DNA from: an uncultured Porphyromonadaceae bacterium
GTDB lineage: Bacteria > Bacteroidota > Bacteroidia > Bacteroidales > Muribaculaceae
Length of the DNA stretch: 64,000 nucleotides
Assembly (NCBI GenBank): GCA_900541865.1
Contig: UQLO01000009.1
Location: forward strand, 1 to 64,000
Direction of reading: 5' to 3'
Shown: positions 18,814 to 28,264 of the stretch, in pieces
Layout of the letters: the number at the start of each line of letters is the position of its first letter
Position numbering within the stretch: the stretch's first letter is position 1
The notes under the pieces: generated by a model
What the model was told of the DNA's origin: nothing
What the model saw: only the letters and a program-made list of their open reading frames with translations
The model's database searches: none
Position numbers and translations under genes: made by a program

Positions 18814-19647
18814 TCAGAGGGTTATCTTGCGGGGGAGGATGCTTTGGCGCATGAACACTGAGGCCATGGCGGAGAATTTGTCGGGCTGCTCGGTGGTGAG
18901 GTAGGTCGTTGTTGCGCCGCGCGATACTGCGGCAGCCATATCGGGATGCCTGCGCAGGTAGTCCTTCAGCGAACGGGCCACTATTTCGCCCTGAGGAAGA
19001 ACGCGGATGCCATCGGGGACGTATTTGAGAATCTTAGGCAGCAAAACGGGGTAATGGGTGCAGCCCAATATTATAGTATCCATTTCGGGGTCCTTGGCTA
19101 TGAGGCGCTTAATGTCGCGCTCTACGAAGAAGTCGGCCCCCGGGCCGTCGCTTTCGAGGTTCTCCACCAGGCTGACCCACATAGGAGCGGCAAGGCTGTT
19201 GAAACGCATGGCGGGGTATATTTTGGCTATTTCGATGTCGTAGCTCTGCGAGGCTACGGTGCCGGGAGTTGCCAGCAGACCGACGGAGCCAGTTCGGGAC
19301 ACCTCGCCGAGAATTTCTACGGTAGGGCGAATCACGCCGAGCACGCGACGCGCCGGGTCTATGGCAGGGAGGTCTCGCTGCTGGATAGAGCGCAAAGCCT
19401 TTGAGCTGGCGGTGTTGCAGGCCAGGATTACCAGAGGGCAGCCCATGTCGAACAGGCGACGCACGGCCTGACGCGTAAACTCGTAGACGAGTTCGAAGGA
19501 GCGAGTGCCGTAGGGAGCACGGGCATTGTCGCCCAGGTAGATGAAATCGGCGTCGGGCAGAGCGCGCTGCAGCTCGGTGAGCACAGTCAGGCCTCCATAA
19601 CCGGAGTCGAAGACGCCGATGGGGCCGGTGGGCAAGGTGGTGTTCAT
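18814..19647 (-). CDS. murI: Glutamate racemase
   Basis: A 277-aa racemase supplying D-glutamate for peptidoglycan. The N-terminal GVFDSGYGGLTVLTEL, the first catalytic cysteine in VILACNTASSKAL, and the second in IILGCTHYPVLLP are all present, as is the substrate-loop FIYLGDNARAPYG. The ATG at 19,647 gives the normal N-terminus. pgi lies upstream on the same strand, but a GC-rich hairpin separates them. The gene ends directly at a palindromic repeat. Confidence 0.95.
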   Translation of the reverse strand: MNTTLPTGPIGVFDSGYGGLTVLTELQRALPDADFIYLGDNARAPYGTRSFELVYEFTRQAVRRLFDMGCPLVILACNTASSKALRSIQQRDLPAIDPARRVLGVIRPTVEILGEVSRTGSVGLLATPGTVASQSYDIEIAKIYPAMRFNSLAAPMWVSLVENLESDGPGADFFVERDIKRLIAKDPEMDTIILGCTHYPVLLPKILKYVPDGIRVLPQGEIVARSLKDYLRRHPDMAAAVSRGATTTYLTTEQPDKFSAMASVFMRQSILPRKITL

Positions 19648-19662
19648 TGTCGGGGGAAAAAG

Positions 19663-19702
19663 AGGGGACGCCTCGGCGCTCGGCAGGCTCCGTGTGCGTC
19701 CC
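19663..19702 (-). terminator. Terminator between pgi and murI
   Basis: An 8-bp stem GGGGACGC/GCGTCCCC with an internal GC-rich hairpin is followed on the minus strand by CTCTTTTTCCC. It lies just after the pgi stop codon and before the murI start. Confidence 0.6.
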
Positions 19703-19728
19703 CCTTTTATAGAATGTGGTTGCTGCAG

Positions 19729-21048
19729 TTAGATTTTGGCTTTTATAGCAGCGGTTTCAGCCTCGTATCCGGGTTTTTCGAGCAGGGCGAACATATTCTT
19801 CTTGTATGCCTCCACACCGGGCTGGTTGAAGGGGTTTACACCGAGGAGGTATCCGCTGATACCGCATGCGGCTTCGAAGAAGTAGATCAGGGCGCCCAGG
19901 GAGTCCTCGTTAAGGGCGGGGATGAGCACACGCAGGTTGGGGACTCCGCCGTCGAGGTGAGCGAGGCGCGTACCGAGTTCGGCCATCTTGTTGACGGCAT
20001 CGATGCGCTTTCCGGCGATGTAGTTGAGGCCGTCGAGGTTAGCGGGGTCGGAGGGGATTGCGAGCTCGCGGTTTGCCTTGTCGACGGAAATCACCGTCTC
20101 GAAGATGGTGCGTTCGCCGTCCTGAATCCACTGACCCATGGAGTGGAGGTCGGTGGTGTTGTCGACAGCTGCGGGGAATATACCCTTACCGTCCTTGCCT
20201 TCGCTTTCGCCGTAGAGCTGCTTCCACCATTCGCCGAAGAAGTGGAGTTTGGGGTTGTAGTTCACCAGGATTTCGATTTTCTTGCCTTCGCGGTAAAGGA
20301 TGTTTCGTGCCATGGCGTAGGTGATGGCGCTCCGGTCGCTGCCGTCGAGGGTTGCGGCTTCCATGGCGCGAGCGCCGGCCACCAGGGCGTGGATGTCGAA
20401 TCCTGCAACGGCGATGGGCAGCAGACCCACGGGGGTGAGCACGGAGAAACGTCCGCCAACGTTGTCGGCGATGACGTAAGTCTCGTAGCCTTCGGAGGTA
20501 GCCAGAGTGCGCAGAGCGCCACGCTTAGCGTCGGTGACGGCCACTATACGCTTGCAGGCCTCTTCGCGGCCCAGCTGGCGCTCCAGCTGCTCGCGCAGCA
20601 GACGGAAGGCGATGGCGGGCTCGGTGGTAGTGCCGCTCTTGGATATTACGATGATGCCGAATTTTTTGTCGGAGAGGAAGTCCTGAAGCTCGGCGAGATA
20701 GTCTTCGCCGATGTTCTGGCCGGCAAAGAGCACGGGAGTACCCTCGTTGCGGTATGCGGCAAAGGCATTGCTGAGGCCTTCAATGACGGCTTTAGCGCCG
20801 AGATAGCTGCCGCCGATTCCAACGGCAACGACAACGTCGCAGGTTTCGCGCAGACGGGCTGCGGTAGCGTTGATGCTGTCCAGAAGAGCAGCGTCGGTTT
20901 CGGAAGGGAGCTTCACCCAGCCCAGAAAGTCGTTTCCGGCACCGGTGCCGTCGGTGAGTTTTGCCAGTGCGGCAGCGCCTTCGGCGGCCATTGCCTGAAG
21001 CTGGCTTTCCTTAACGGCATCGCCGGTAAATACTTGTATCTTACTCAT
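19729..21048 (-). CDS. pgi: Glucose-6-phosphate isomerase
   Basis: A 439-aa enzyme converting glucose-6-phosphate and fructose-6-phosphate. The length matches the short Bacillus-type family. Motifs are VAVGIGGSYLGAKAVIEGL, the phosphosugar loop VISKSGTTTEPAIAFRLL, VGGRFSVLTPVGLLPIA, and the catalytic C-terminal segment HSMGQWIQDGERTIFE. The N-terminal MSKIQVFTGDAV fits family members. hisS lies 26 bp upstream on the same strand, so the two may be cotranscribed. Confidence 0.95.
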   Translation of the reverse strand: MSKIQVFTGDAVKESQLQAMAAEGAAALAKLTDGTGAGNDFLGWVKLPSETDAALLDSINATAARLRETCDVVVAVGIGGSYLGAKAVIEGLSNAFAAYRNEGTPVLFAGQNIGEDYLAELQDFLSDKKFGIIVISKSGTTTEPAIAFRLLREQLERQLGREEACKRIVAVTDAKRGALRTLATSEGYETYVIADNVGGRFSVLTPVGLLPIAVAGFDIHALVAGARAMEAATLDGSDRSAITYAMARNILYREGKKIEILVNYNPKLHFFGEWWKQLYGESEGKDGKGIFPAAVDNTTDLHSMGQWIQDGERTIFETVISVDKANRELAIPSDPANLDGLNYIAGKRIDAVNKMAELGTRLAHLDGGVPNLRVLIPALNEDSLGALIYFFEAACGISGYLLGVNPFNQPGVEAYKKNMFALLEKPGYEAETAAIKAKI

Positions 21049-21073
21049 TATATATATTGAATTTTGAGGTTGT

Positions 21074-22435
21074 TCACTTCAGATTATCCAACAACTCCGC
21101 AGCCGGCACGGTTTTCTGGGTGCCGTCGGCGAGGTTTTTGAGGCTCACGGTGCCATCGTTTAGCTCCGACTCGCCTATCATGGCGAAGAAGGCTGCTCCG
21201 ATAGCGTCGGCATAGCCGATTTGCTTCTTCATCTTGGATTGGTCGGGGTATATTTCGGCGCTTATTCCGGCTTGGCGCAGCGACTTGACAAGCTCCATCG
21301 ACTTAGCGGCCTCACGCTCGCCGAAGTTGGCGAATACCACCCTGGTGGAAGCCGAACGGCTGTCGGGGAAGAGGTCGAGGGCAGTCAGCACGTCGTAAAT
21401 GCGGTCTGCGCCGAAGGAGATACCCACACCGGAGATACCCGGCATGCCGAAGATGCCCGTGAGGTTGTCGTAGCGTCCGCCGCCGGAGATACTCCCCATC
21501 GGGGTGTCGAGGGCTTTGACCTCGATGATGCATCCGGTGTAGTAGTTTAGACCTCTCGCAAGGGCCACGTCCAGCTCAAGCTCGGCCGAGAGGCCCAGCC
21601 CGGCGGTGAGACTCACCACAGAGCGCAACTCTTCCACGCCCTTTGTGCCCACCTCCGACGAAGCCAGAATTGCGGCCAGTGCGTCCAGGCGCTCAGCGGG
21701 AGTGCCGCTCAGCGAAAGCACCGGCACGAGCTTCGTGATAGCCTCGTCGGAGAGGCCGCGGTCGGCGAGCTCCTCCTTGACCTTGTCGAGGCCGATTTTG
21801 TCGAGCTTGTCGATGGCCACGGTGATGTCCACCAGCTTATCGGAGGCCCCGATGAGCTCGGCGATGCCGGCAAGAATTTTGCGATTGTTGAGCTTGATGA
21901 GCACACGCACCCGCAGACGGCTGAAAACAGCATCTATCATCTGCAGCAGCTCGACCTCGTTGAGGAGCGAATCGGAGCCGACCACATCGGCGTCGCACTG
22001 ATAGAACTCGCGGTATCGCCCCTTCTGGGGACGGTCGGCGCGCCACACCGGCTGAATCTGGAAACGCTTGAAGGGGAGCTGAAACTCATCGCGGTGCTGC
22101 ACCACATATCTCGCAAAAGGCACCGTAAGGTCATATCGCAGACCCTTTTCGCAAATTTTGGCTGCAAGACGCAGCGGGTCGGGAGCCTCGGCGGCGAGAG
22201 CTTCGTGCCCACGCAGAAAGTCGCCCGAATTAAGAATCTTGAACAGAAGCTTGTCGCCTTCCTCGCCATACTTACCCATGAGCGTGGAGAGATTCTCCAT
22301 AGCGGGAGTTTCTATCTGGCGGTAACCGAAAAGCTTGAAAACCTCGCGAATAGTATCGAAAATATAATTGCGACGCTGCATCTCCACCGGAGAGAAGTCG
22401 CGCGTCCCTTTGGGAGTAGACGGTTTTTGTGCCAT
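21074..22435 (-). CDS. hisS: Histidyl-tRNA synthetase
   Basis: A 453-aa class II synthetase charging tRNA-His. The N-terminus PSTPKGTRDFSPVEMQRRNY is typical. Motif 2 lies in QIQPVWRADRPQKGRYREFY, followed by QCDADVVGSDS. Family-specific ARGLNYYTGCIIEV and the motif-3 region GGGRYDNLTGIFG and GISFGADRIYDVL are present. A C-terminal anticodon-binding domain follows (TRVVFANFGEREAAKSMELV). The ATG at 22,435 is chosen; upstream frame lies within the promoter. Confidence 0.95.
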   Translation of the reverse strand: MAQKPSTPKGTRDFSPVEMQRRNYIFDTIREVFKLFGYRQIETPAMENLSTLMGKYGEEGDKLLFKILNSGDFLRGHEALAAEAPDPLRLAAKICEKGLRYDLTVPFARYVVQHRDEFQLPFKRFQIQPVWRADRPQKGRYREFYQCDADVVGSDSLLNEVELLQMIDAVFSRLRVRVLIKLNNRKILAGIAELIGASDKLVDITVAIDKLDKIGLDKVKEELADRGLSDEAITKLVPVLSLSGTPAERLDALAAILASSEVGTKGVEELRSVVSLTAGLGLSAELELDVALARGLNYYTGCIIEVKALDTPMGSISGGGRYDNLTGIFGMPGISGVGISFGADRIYDVLTALDLFPDSRSASTRVVFANFGEREAAKSMELVKSLRQAGISAEIYPDQSKMKKQIGYADAIGAAFFAMIGESELNDGTVSLKNLADGTQKTVPAAELLDNLK

Positions 22436-22459
22436 GTTTCGTGATGCAAAATACTCCCG

Positions 22460-22492
22460 CAAAGTTACGCAAATTTCTCCAACCGCCCAAAA
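22460..22492 (-). promoter_or_regulatory. hisS promoter
   Basis: On the minus strand TTTTG (22,492-22,488), a 20-bp spacer, and TAACTTTG (22,467-22,460) match the Bacteroidota consensus. The predicted start of transcription is about 18 bp before the hisS ATG. Confidence 0.85.
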
Positions 22493-22494
22493 TT

Positions 22495-22640
22495 ATAGTT
22501 AATAGTTAAAAGTGGCAAGTAATAGTTAATAGTGAATAGTGAATAATTTGCTCGGTGGGGCCTTCGCGGCAGGTGCGCCGCCCCCACTCTTCACTCTTCA
22601 CTCTTCACTCTTCACTCTTCACTCTTCACTCTTCACTCTC
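22495..22640. repeat. AT-rich TAGTTAATAG tract and TTCACTC heptamer tandem repeat
   Basis: Positions 22,495-22,550 hold repeated words of the type AATAGTTAATAGTGAATAGTG, also seen at 11,602-11,650. Positions 22,584-22,639 are about eight tandem copies of the heptamer TTCACTC ending next to the dnaG stop codon. The heptamer array is probably unstable by slippage. No gene is seen. Confidence 0.85.
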
Positions 22641-22641
22641 C

Positions 22642-24861
22642 TTACGGCAGGATAATGCGTTCGCCGAGAGCTTTGACGAGTTTTTTTTCGTATTCTTTGT
22701 AGCCTACTATCTGGCTCATGATGTCGGCGGCAGATTCGACGTCGTCGGGCGCAAGAGCAGCCAGCTGCCGGTTTAGGTCGGCGAGGATGTCGCGGAGAAT
22801 GGCAGCACGGAGCTCGTTGACAGCGCGTGGCACGAGAGTTCTGAGCTGACGGTCTTCGGGCTCTACGTTTCCTTGCTTGGTGTAGATACGGCTCAGAGTG
22901 TAGCGCTCGGCGGCGAGCTCGTTGGCAGCCTTGCGGAGGGCGTCGTCGGGGCTGCTGACGAGGCGAGTTCGGACGTAGTCCATATCGTAGTTGTAGAGCC
23001 GCCCGAACTTGTATTCCCGACCTTTTTCGAGCAGGGAGGCTTCGGAAGTGGCGAGTTCCTGCATAGAGCCGCCTTTTTCTGCCAGCGCGGCGCGCTCTGT
23101 GCGGAGCATAGCGTCGACTTCGGCGTCGACGGCAGCCTCGAAAGCGGCCCGGTCGGCGGGCCATGCGGAGGCCCGGAGGTCGGCCACGGCATTGAATATA
23201 GCGGCGTAGGCTGGGTCGGTGAAGGTAATGCCGTCGAGCGACAACTCGTTGTTTATCAAGTCGAACACAGTTGCGCGGGACACGGAGCCGTCGGCAGCGG
23301 TGATGTCGGCCAGATAGCACACGCCGTATCGCACAAGGTATTGGGCAAGCATACGCTCGTAGGGCCGCAGATGGGTGTCGGTCAGGTCGAGAAGGGGAGC
23401 ATCGTCGGGGGCTGCCGCTGCGACTTCCGGGGAGGCCGCCTCACCTTCGGGGTGAGATTCGCCGGCGGGTGCCGTCGCGGGCTCCGCAGACTGCACGGAG
23501 GCTCTTGCGGCCTGCCGCTGCTGCTCTTTGTATTCTTCCTCTACGCGCCTGGTGATGAAGATATTAAGTTGGCGCAGGAGGACTTCCTCGCTGATAGCGA
23601 GCGAGCGGCTGCACTCGGTGAGATATTCCTGGCGCTTTACAGGTTCGTCGACGTATGCCACCGTCTCGAGGATAAGGTTGATGACCTTAGCACGGGCAGT
23701 GGGGTCGGAAGCGTCGACGTCGTTCATCAGCACGGCCATCATGAAGGCAATGATGTCGGTTTCGTGCGTCTTGAGGTATTCCTGCACCTCGGAGGAGGAG
23801 TGCGACTGGGCGAAGGAGTCGGGGTCTTCGCCGGGGGGCAGGCTAAGCACCTTCACGTTCATCTTCTCTGCCAGGAGCATACGGATACCTCTGAGCGAGG
23901 CTTTTATACCGGCGGCATCGGCGTCGTAGATAAGGGTTACGTTGTCGGAAAAGCGGCGCACGGCCCTTATCTGACCCTCGGTGAGCGAAGTTCCGGAGGA
24001 AGCCACCACGTTTTCGACGCCGGCCTGATGCATAGAGATGACATCGAGGTAACCTTCGACCATTATGCACTTGTCGGCCTTTGCGATGGCGCTTTTAGCC
24101 TGGTAGAAGCCGTAGAGTTCGAGATTCTTCTTGTAGATAATGCTCTCGGGCGAGTTGACGTACTTGGCAATCGACTTATCGGAGCGCATGGTGCGGGCGC
24201 CGAAACCGACCACACGCCCCGACACGCTGTGGATGGGGAAAATGACGCGTCCGCGGAAGCGGTCGTAGAGGGCGCCGTCGCGCTGGCTTGTTCCGGCCAG
24301 ACCGGTAGCGGTGAGATACTCGGGTTTGAAGCCGGCCTCGGAGGCGGCGCGGATAGTGTCGTTGCCGCTGTCGAGGGCATACCCCAGATGAAAGCGGCGC
24401 ACCATTTCGTCGCTGAGGCCTCGGTGGCGGAAGTACGGCAGGGCAACGGTGCGTCCTTCGGTGGTTTCGAGAAGATTGTGCTTGAAGTGGTTGAGAGCGA
24501 ACTCGTTGAGAGCGAGCATAGCTTCGCGTTCGTTCTGTGCGCGACGCTCGTCGTCGGTCATATCCTTTTCGACGATTTCGATGCCGTACTTCTTGGCGAG
24601 GTAGCGCAGGGCGTCGGAGTAGGAAAGCTGCTCGTGCTCCATGATGAAGTTGACGGGCGAGCCGCCTTTGCCGCAGCTGAAGCACTTGCAGATGTTGCGC
24701 GCCTTGTTGACGGAGAAGGAAGGCGTCCGCTCATTGTGGAAGGGGCATAGACCCTTGTAGTTTGCGCCGGAGCGGCGCAACTTGACAAAGTCGCCGACGA
24801 CCTCGACGATGTCGGCCGTGTCGAGAATTTTTTGAACGGTTGCTTGGTCTATACGTCCCAT
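22642..24861 (-). CDS. dnaG: DNA primase
   Basis: A 739-aa primase that makes RNA primers for replication. The CHC2 zinc-binding domain is at the N-terminus (CPFHNERTPSFSV, CKCFSCGKGG). The catalytic core has RVIFPIHSVSGRVVGFGART and the TOPRIM motif IMVEGYLDVISMHQAG, then VTLIYDADAAGIKAS. A C-terminal extension of about 250 residues, partly low complexity (A/E/P-rich near 470-500), should hold the DnaB-interacting domain. The ATG at 24,861 (MGRIDQATVQKIL) is the usual start; the frame upstream is not conserved and overlaps the promoter. Confidence 0.95.
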   Translation of the reverse strand: MGRIDQATVQKILDTADIVEVVGDFVKLRRSGANYKGLCPFHNERTPSFSVNKARNICKCFSCGKGGSPVNFIMEHEQLSYSDALRYLAKKYGIEIVEKDMTDDERRAQNEREAMLALNEFALNHFKHNLLETTEGRTVALPYFRHRGLSDEMVRRFHLGYALDSGNDTIRAASEAGFKPEYLTATGLAGTSQRDGALYDRFRGRVIFPIHSVSGRVVGFGARTMRSDKSIAKYVNSPESIIYKKNLELYGFYQAKSAIAKADKCIMVEGYLDVISMHQAGVENVVASSGTSLTEGQIRAVRRFSDNVTLIYDADAAGIKASLRGIRMLLAEKMNVKVLSLPPGEDPDSFAQSHSSSEVQEYLKTHETDIIAFMMAVLMNDVDASDPTARAKVINLILETVAYVDEPVKRQEYLTECSRSLAISEEVLLRQLNIFITRRVEEEYKEQQRQAARASVQSAEPATAPAGESHPEGEAASPEVAAAAPDDAPLLDLTDTHLRPYERMLAQYLVRYGVCYLADITAADGSVSRATVFDLINNELSLDGITFTDPAYAAIFNAVADLRASAWPADRAAFEAAVDAEVDAMLRTERAALAEKGGSMQELATSEASLLEKGREYKFGRLYNYDMDYVRTRLVSSPDDALRKAANELAAERYTLSRIYTKQGNVEPEDRQLRTLVPRAVNELRAAILRDILADLNRQLAALAPDDVESAADIMSQIVGYKEYEKKLVKALGERIILP

Positions 24862-24885
24862 CAGGCAGAGTGGTTGTTGCGGCTG

Positions 24886-24920
24886 CAAAGTTACACAAAA
24901 ATAATATAAAAGATGCAAAA
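24886..24920 (-). promoter_or_regulatory. dnaG promoter
   Basis: Minus-strand TTTTG (24,920-24,916), 22-bp spacer, TAACTTTG (24,893-24,886). Transcription would start close to 24,880, giving a short leader. The divergent sigma-factor gene starts 130 bp away. Confidence 0.8.
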
Positions 24921-25023
24921 GCGGGGCACAAACCGCCCACGAGGGGTGTTTGAAAGATACAACAAAGAATTTAATCCCCCCAAGGGAGCACATAGTACCA
25001 CCCCAAAACTCTCTCCTGACAAG

Positions 25024-25536
25024 ATGAAAACCGATATATTCAAGAACCGCCTTCTGGCGCTGCAGAACAATCTTCTAAGTTTCGCCTATACCCTGACGTG
25101 CAACCGCGACGACGCCTACGACCTGCTACAGGACACCACCATCAAGGCCCTCGACAGCCAGGACAAATACGTAGACAACACCAACTTCAAGGGTTGGGTG
25201 TTCACGATAATGCGCAACCTGTTCATCAACAACTACCGGGCCTCGATGCGAGCCTCCGTGGTCATCGACCGCAGCGACGACCTCTACACCCTCAACCTGA
25301 GCCAGGAGTCGGGTCTTGAGACCCCAGAAGGAGCCGTTACCGAAGGCGAAATCATGAACGCCCTAAAGTCGTTGGCGCCGGAGTACCGCGAGCCCTTCTC
25401 GATGTTCCTCCAAGGCTACCGCTACGCGGAGATAGCGCGCCACTTCGGCACCCCGCTGGGTACCATCAAAAGCCGCATCTTCGTGGCCCGAAAACGCCTT
25501 CAGGGCATGCTTGCCGACCTACGCTATGAAAGATGA
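25024..25536 (+). CDS. RNA polymerase sigma factor, ECF (sigma-70 family)
   Basis: A 170-aa two-domain ECF-type sigma factor. Region 2 shows FAYTLTCNRDDAYDLLQDTTIKAL and FKGWVFTIMRNLFIN. Region 4 is a helix-turn-helix (YRYAEIARHFGTPLGTIKSR, then IFVARKRL). The start at 25,024 (MKTDIFKNRLL) is chosen because the longer frame upstream overlaps the dnaG promoter and lacks similarity. No anti-sigma gene is adjacent, so its trigger cannot be read from context. It is divergent from dnaG and upstream of pgk. Confidence 0.9.
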   Translation: MKTDIFKNRLLALQNNLLSFAYTLTCNRDDAYDLLQDTTIKALDSQDKYVDNTNFKGWVFTIMRNLFINNYRASMRASVVIDRSDDLYTLNLSQESGLETPEGAVTEGEIMNALKSLAPEYREPFSMFLQGYRYAEIARHFGTPLGTIKSRIFVARKRLQGMLADLRYER

Positions 25537-25590
25537 GGCGGCGGGACAGAAAAAATACGGCCGATGTGCGTGATTGTTGAAAAATTTCCT

Positions 25591-25598
25591 TAATTTTG
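25591..25598 (+). promoter_or_regulatory. -7 element upstream of pgk
   Basis: TAATTTTG matches the Bacteroidota -7 consensus about 72 bp before the pgk ATG, leaving a leader of about 65 nt. No good TTTG box is found at the right distance upstream. Confidence 0.6.
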
Positions 25599-25669
25599 CA
25601 GTCTGAAAAACGGGGCTCATCCCCTTGCAAGCCAAAAGCAGACAGAACTAACTTACTACAAACATACAC

Positions 25670-26920
25670 ATGACCATCGACAATTTTAACTTCAAGAACC
25701 ACAAGGCATTGGTTCGCGTGGACTTCAACGTGCCTCTGGACGATAACGGCCACATCACCGACGATACCCGCATCCGTGGCGCCCTCCCCACCCTCAAGAA
25801 AATACTTTCCGACGGCGGTTCGGTCATCATCATGAGCCACATGGGCAAGCCCAAAGGCAAGGTGAACCCCAAGATGAGCCTCGGCCAGATCAAGGATGCC
25901 GTAGCCAAAGCACTGGGCACCGACGTAGAGTTCGCCAACGACTGCAATGCCGCCGACGCCATGGCCGCCGCCCTCAAGCCCGGCCAGGCACTGCTTCTTG
26001 AAAACCTCCGCTTCTATCCCGAAGAGGAAGGCAAGCCCGTGGGCATCGACAAGGCCGACCCCGGCTACGAAGCCGCCAAGAAGGAAATGAAGGAGCGTCA
26101 GAAAGCATTTGCGCAGCACCTCGCATCCTACGGCGACGTATACGTCAACGACGCCTTCGGCACAGCCCACCGCCGCCACGCCTCCACCGCCGTTGTCGCC
26201 GACTACTTCGACAACGACCACAAGATGCTCGGCTACCTGATGGAGAAGGAAGTTAAGGCCGTCGACAACATCCTCAAAGACATCAAGCGCCCCTTCACCG
26301 CAATCATGGGCGGCTCCAAGGTGAGCACCAAAATCGGCATCATCGAGAACCTGATGGACAAGGTCGACAACCTCATCCTCTGCGGCGGCATGACCTACAC
26401 CTTCGCCAAGGCACAGGGCGGCAAAATCGGCAACTCCATCTGCGAGGACGACAAGCTCCAGCTCGCTCTCGACATCATGGCCAAGGCCAAGGCTAAGGGC
26501 GTCAACCTCGTGCTCGGCACCGACTGCGTAGCCGGCGACGCTTTCAGCAACGAAGCCCACACCCAGATTTGCTCCAACATGGACATTCCCGAAGGTTGGG
26601 AAGGCATGGACGCCGGCCCCGAGACCCGCAAGCTCTTCACCGAGACCATCGTGCCCTCCAAGACCATCCTCTGGAACGGTCCCGCAGGCGTCTTCGAATT
26701 CGACAACTTCACCGCCGGCAGCCGCGCCATCGCCGATGCCATCGTTGAAGCCACCAAGAACGGAGCCTTCTCGCTCGTTGGCGGCGGCGACTCCGTTGCC
26801 TGCATCAACAAGTTCGGGCTGGCCGACGAGGTGAGCTACGTATCCACCGGCGGCGGCGCTCTCCTGGAGGCCATCGAAGGCAAGGTGCTCCCCGGCGTAG
26901 CTGCCGTTCAGGGCGAATAA
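25670..26920 (+). CDS. pgk: Phosphoglycerate kinase
   Basis: A 416-aa glycolytic kinase that makes ATP from 1,3-bisphosphoglycerate. Motifs are ALVRVDFNVPLDDNGHITDD, MSHMGKPKGK, LLLENLRFYPEEEGK, the substrate-binding NDAFGTAHRRHAS, MGGSKVSTKIG, and the nucleotide loops WNGPAGVFEFDNF and GGGDSVACINKFG. It ends with STGGGALLEAIEGK. Coding bias is strong, with few rare codons, consistent with high expression. Confidence 0.97.
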   Translation: MTIDNFNFKNHKALVRVDFNVPLDDNGHITDDTRIRGALPTLKKILSDGGSVIIMSHMGKPKGKVNPKMSLGQIKDAVAKALGTDVEFANDCNAADAMAAALKPGQALLLENLRFYPEEEGKPVGIDKADPGYEAAKKEMKERQKAFAQHLASYGDVYVNDAFGTAHRRHASTAVVADYFDNDHKMLGYLMEKEVKAVDNILKDIKRPFTAIMGGSKVSTKIGIIENLMDKVDNLILCGGMTYTFAKAQGGKIGNSICEDDKLQLALDIMAKAKAKGVNLVLGTDCVAGDAFSNEAHTQICSNMDIPEGWEGMDAGPETRKLFTETIVPSKTILWNGPAGVFEFDNFTAGSRAIADAIVEATKNGAFSLVGGGDSVACINKFGLADEVSYVSTGGGALLEAIEGKVLPGVAAVQGE

Positions 26921-27025
26921 GAAGGCCCGCACTCCGGGTTTTCAGCGAGCCAACTTTTCAATGACTCAAATCGTTTAAGGTTGAGGAGATGTCGGTTTTC
27001 GACGTCTTCTCAACTTTTTAACACT

Positions 27026-28264
27026 ATGGACTACTGGGATTACATAGCAGCAAACGCCACGGCCGACCCGGCCAAACTGAGGCTTGCCGCCGCAGGCAGG
27101 AAATACGATTTCGAGGTTGCCGACGCCATCCTCCAGATTGAGGCCCGGCGCAAGTTCGGCCGCAAATTGGCCACCACGCTGGCAGCCTGCCCGCATTTCC
27201 GCTTTCCGACCATGCTTTCGGGCGAGCAGGCCAGCTCCGACCTGCTTGCCGACTACCACGCCGGGCTGACCGCACAGGGGCTGACTGCCGTCGACCTAAC
27301 CGCCGGTCTGGGCATCGACGCCCTGCATATGTGCTCCCGGGCTGCCGAGGTGACCGCTATCGAGCGCGACGAGCGCCTCTGCGAGGCTCTTCGGGCCAAT
27401 GCCGCCGGGCTGAGCGTCGATAATATTAAGGTAGAGTGCGCCGACTGCCGCGAGTTTGTGGACAGCACCGTGGCCGAAGGACGCACCTACGACGTTGCCT
27501 TCATCGACCCGGCGCGACGTGCCGCGGACGGCTCGCGGGTTTTCGGCTTCAAGGATTGCGAGCCCGATGTGGCCGCCCTGCTGCCCAAACTGCGGCAGAT
27601 GTGCCGTCTGCTGGTGATAAAAGCCTCGCCTATGCTCGACGTCACCGCCGCCGTGCAGAGCCTGGGGGCCACACCCCGTGCCGTAATCGCTCTGGGCACA
27701 CCCACCGAGTGCAAGGAACTGCTCTTTTTAGTCGATTTCGCCGCCCCGGAGCCAGCCGAACCTATGTTGGAGGCCGTCACCCTGGCCCCCGACGGCTCCG
27801 GAGCCACCACATTCTCATTTTTGCGCAGCCGCGAGCTTGCCGCCGAGGCCGTTGCGCTGCAGCCGGCGGCAAAAGCCGGCGACACCGTGTGCGAGCCCTC
27901 GCCGAGTGTGATGAAGCTGGCGCCTTTCAAACTTCTGGCCCAAACGTGGGGGCTGAACGGCTTCGGAGGCGGAACACACCTTTTCTACCGCGCCTCGCCC
28001 CCGCAGGGAGCCTTCCCCGGCCGCCTGTTCCGCATCGAAGAAGTGCTTCCATATGCATCCAAGGTGATAAAACGGCTGTCGGGACGCTATCCGGCAGCCC
28101 AAATCGCCACCCGCAACTTCGGCATAAGCGCCGACGAGCTGCGGCGGCGACTGGGCATGCGTCAGAGCGACTCGGTGCGCATCTTCGGCGTGACCGACAG
28201 CACCGGCGCAAGGCAGCTGGTGGTGACCACGCCGCTAAAAAATCATTCTGATTTTGCGGAATGA
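27026..28264 (+). CDS. Class I SAM-dependent methyltransferase with THUMP-like domain
   Basis: A 412-aa protein. Residues about 95-225 form a Rossmann methyltransferase core: AVDLTAGLGIDALHMCSRA, EVTAIERDERLCEALR, and FIDPARRAADGSRVFGF, which contains the DPARR motif of this Bacteroidota family. The C-terminal part (FGGGTHLFYRASPPQGAFPG, RNFGISADELRRRLG) corresponds to the THUMP-like domain, which suggests an RNA substrate. The target is unknown. The ATG at 27,026 is chosen over an upstream frame without similarity. Its end contains the clpP -33 promoter box. Confidence 0.85.
   Translation: MDYWDYIAANATADPAKLRLAAAGRKYDFEVADAILQIEARRKFGRKLATTLAACPHFRFPTMLSGEQASSDLLADYHAGLTAQGLTAVDLTAGLGIDALHMCSRAAEVTAIERDERLCEALRANAAGLSVDNIKVECADCREFVDSTVAEGRTYDVAFIDPARRAADGSRVFGFKDCEPDVAALLPKLRQMCRLLVIKASPMLDVTAAVQSLGATPRAVIALGTPTECKELLFLVDFAAPEPAEPMLEAVTLAPDGSGATTFSFLRSRELAAEAVALQPAAKAGDTVCEPSPSVMKLAPFKLLAQTWGLNGFGGGTHLFYRASPPQGAFPGRLFRIEEVLPYASKVIKRLSGRYPAAQIATRNFGISADELRRRLGMRQSDSVRIFGVTDSTGARQLVVTTPLKNHSDFAE

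Noticed and set aside
19714..21060. Plus-strand frame (448 codons) opposite pgi
   Set aside because: Shadow of pgi, without family character.
22584..22639. Heptamer repeat as CRISPR or iteron origin
   Set aside because: The units are contiguous 7-mers without spacers, and no initiator gene or DnaA-box cluster is adjacent.
22873..24750. Plus-strand frame (625 codons) opposite dnaG
   Set aside because: Shadow of dnaG; the primase zinc finger and TOPRIM motif are on the other strand.
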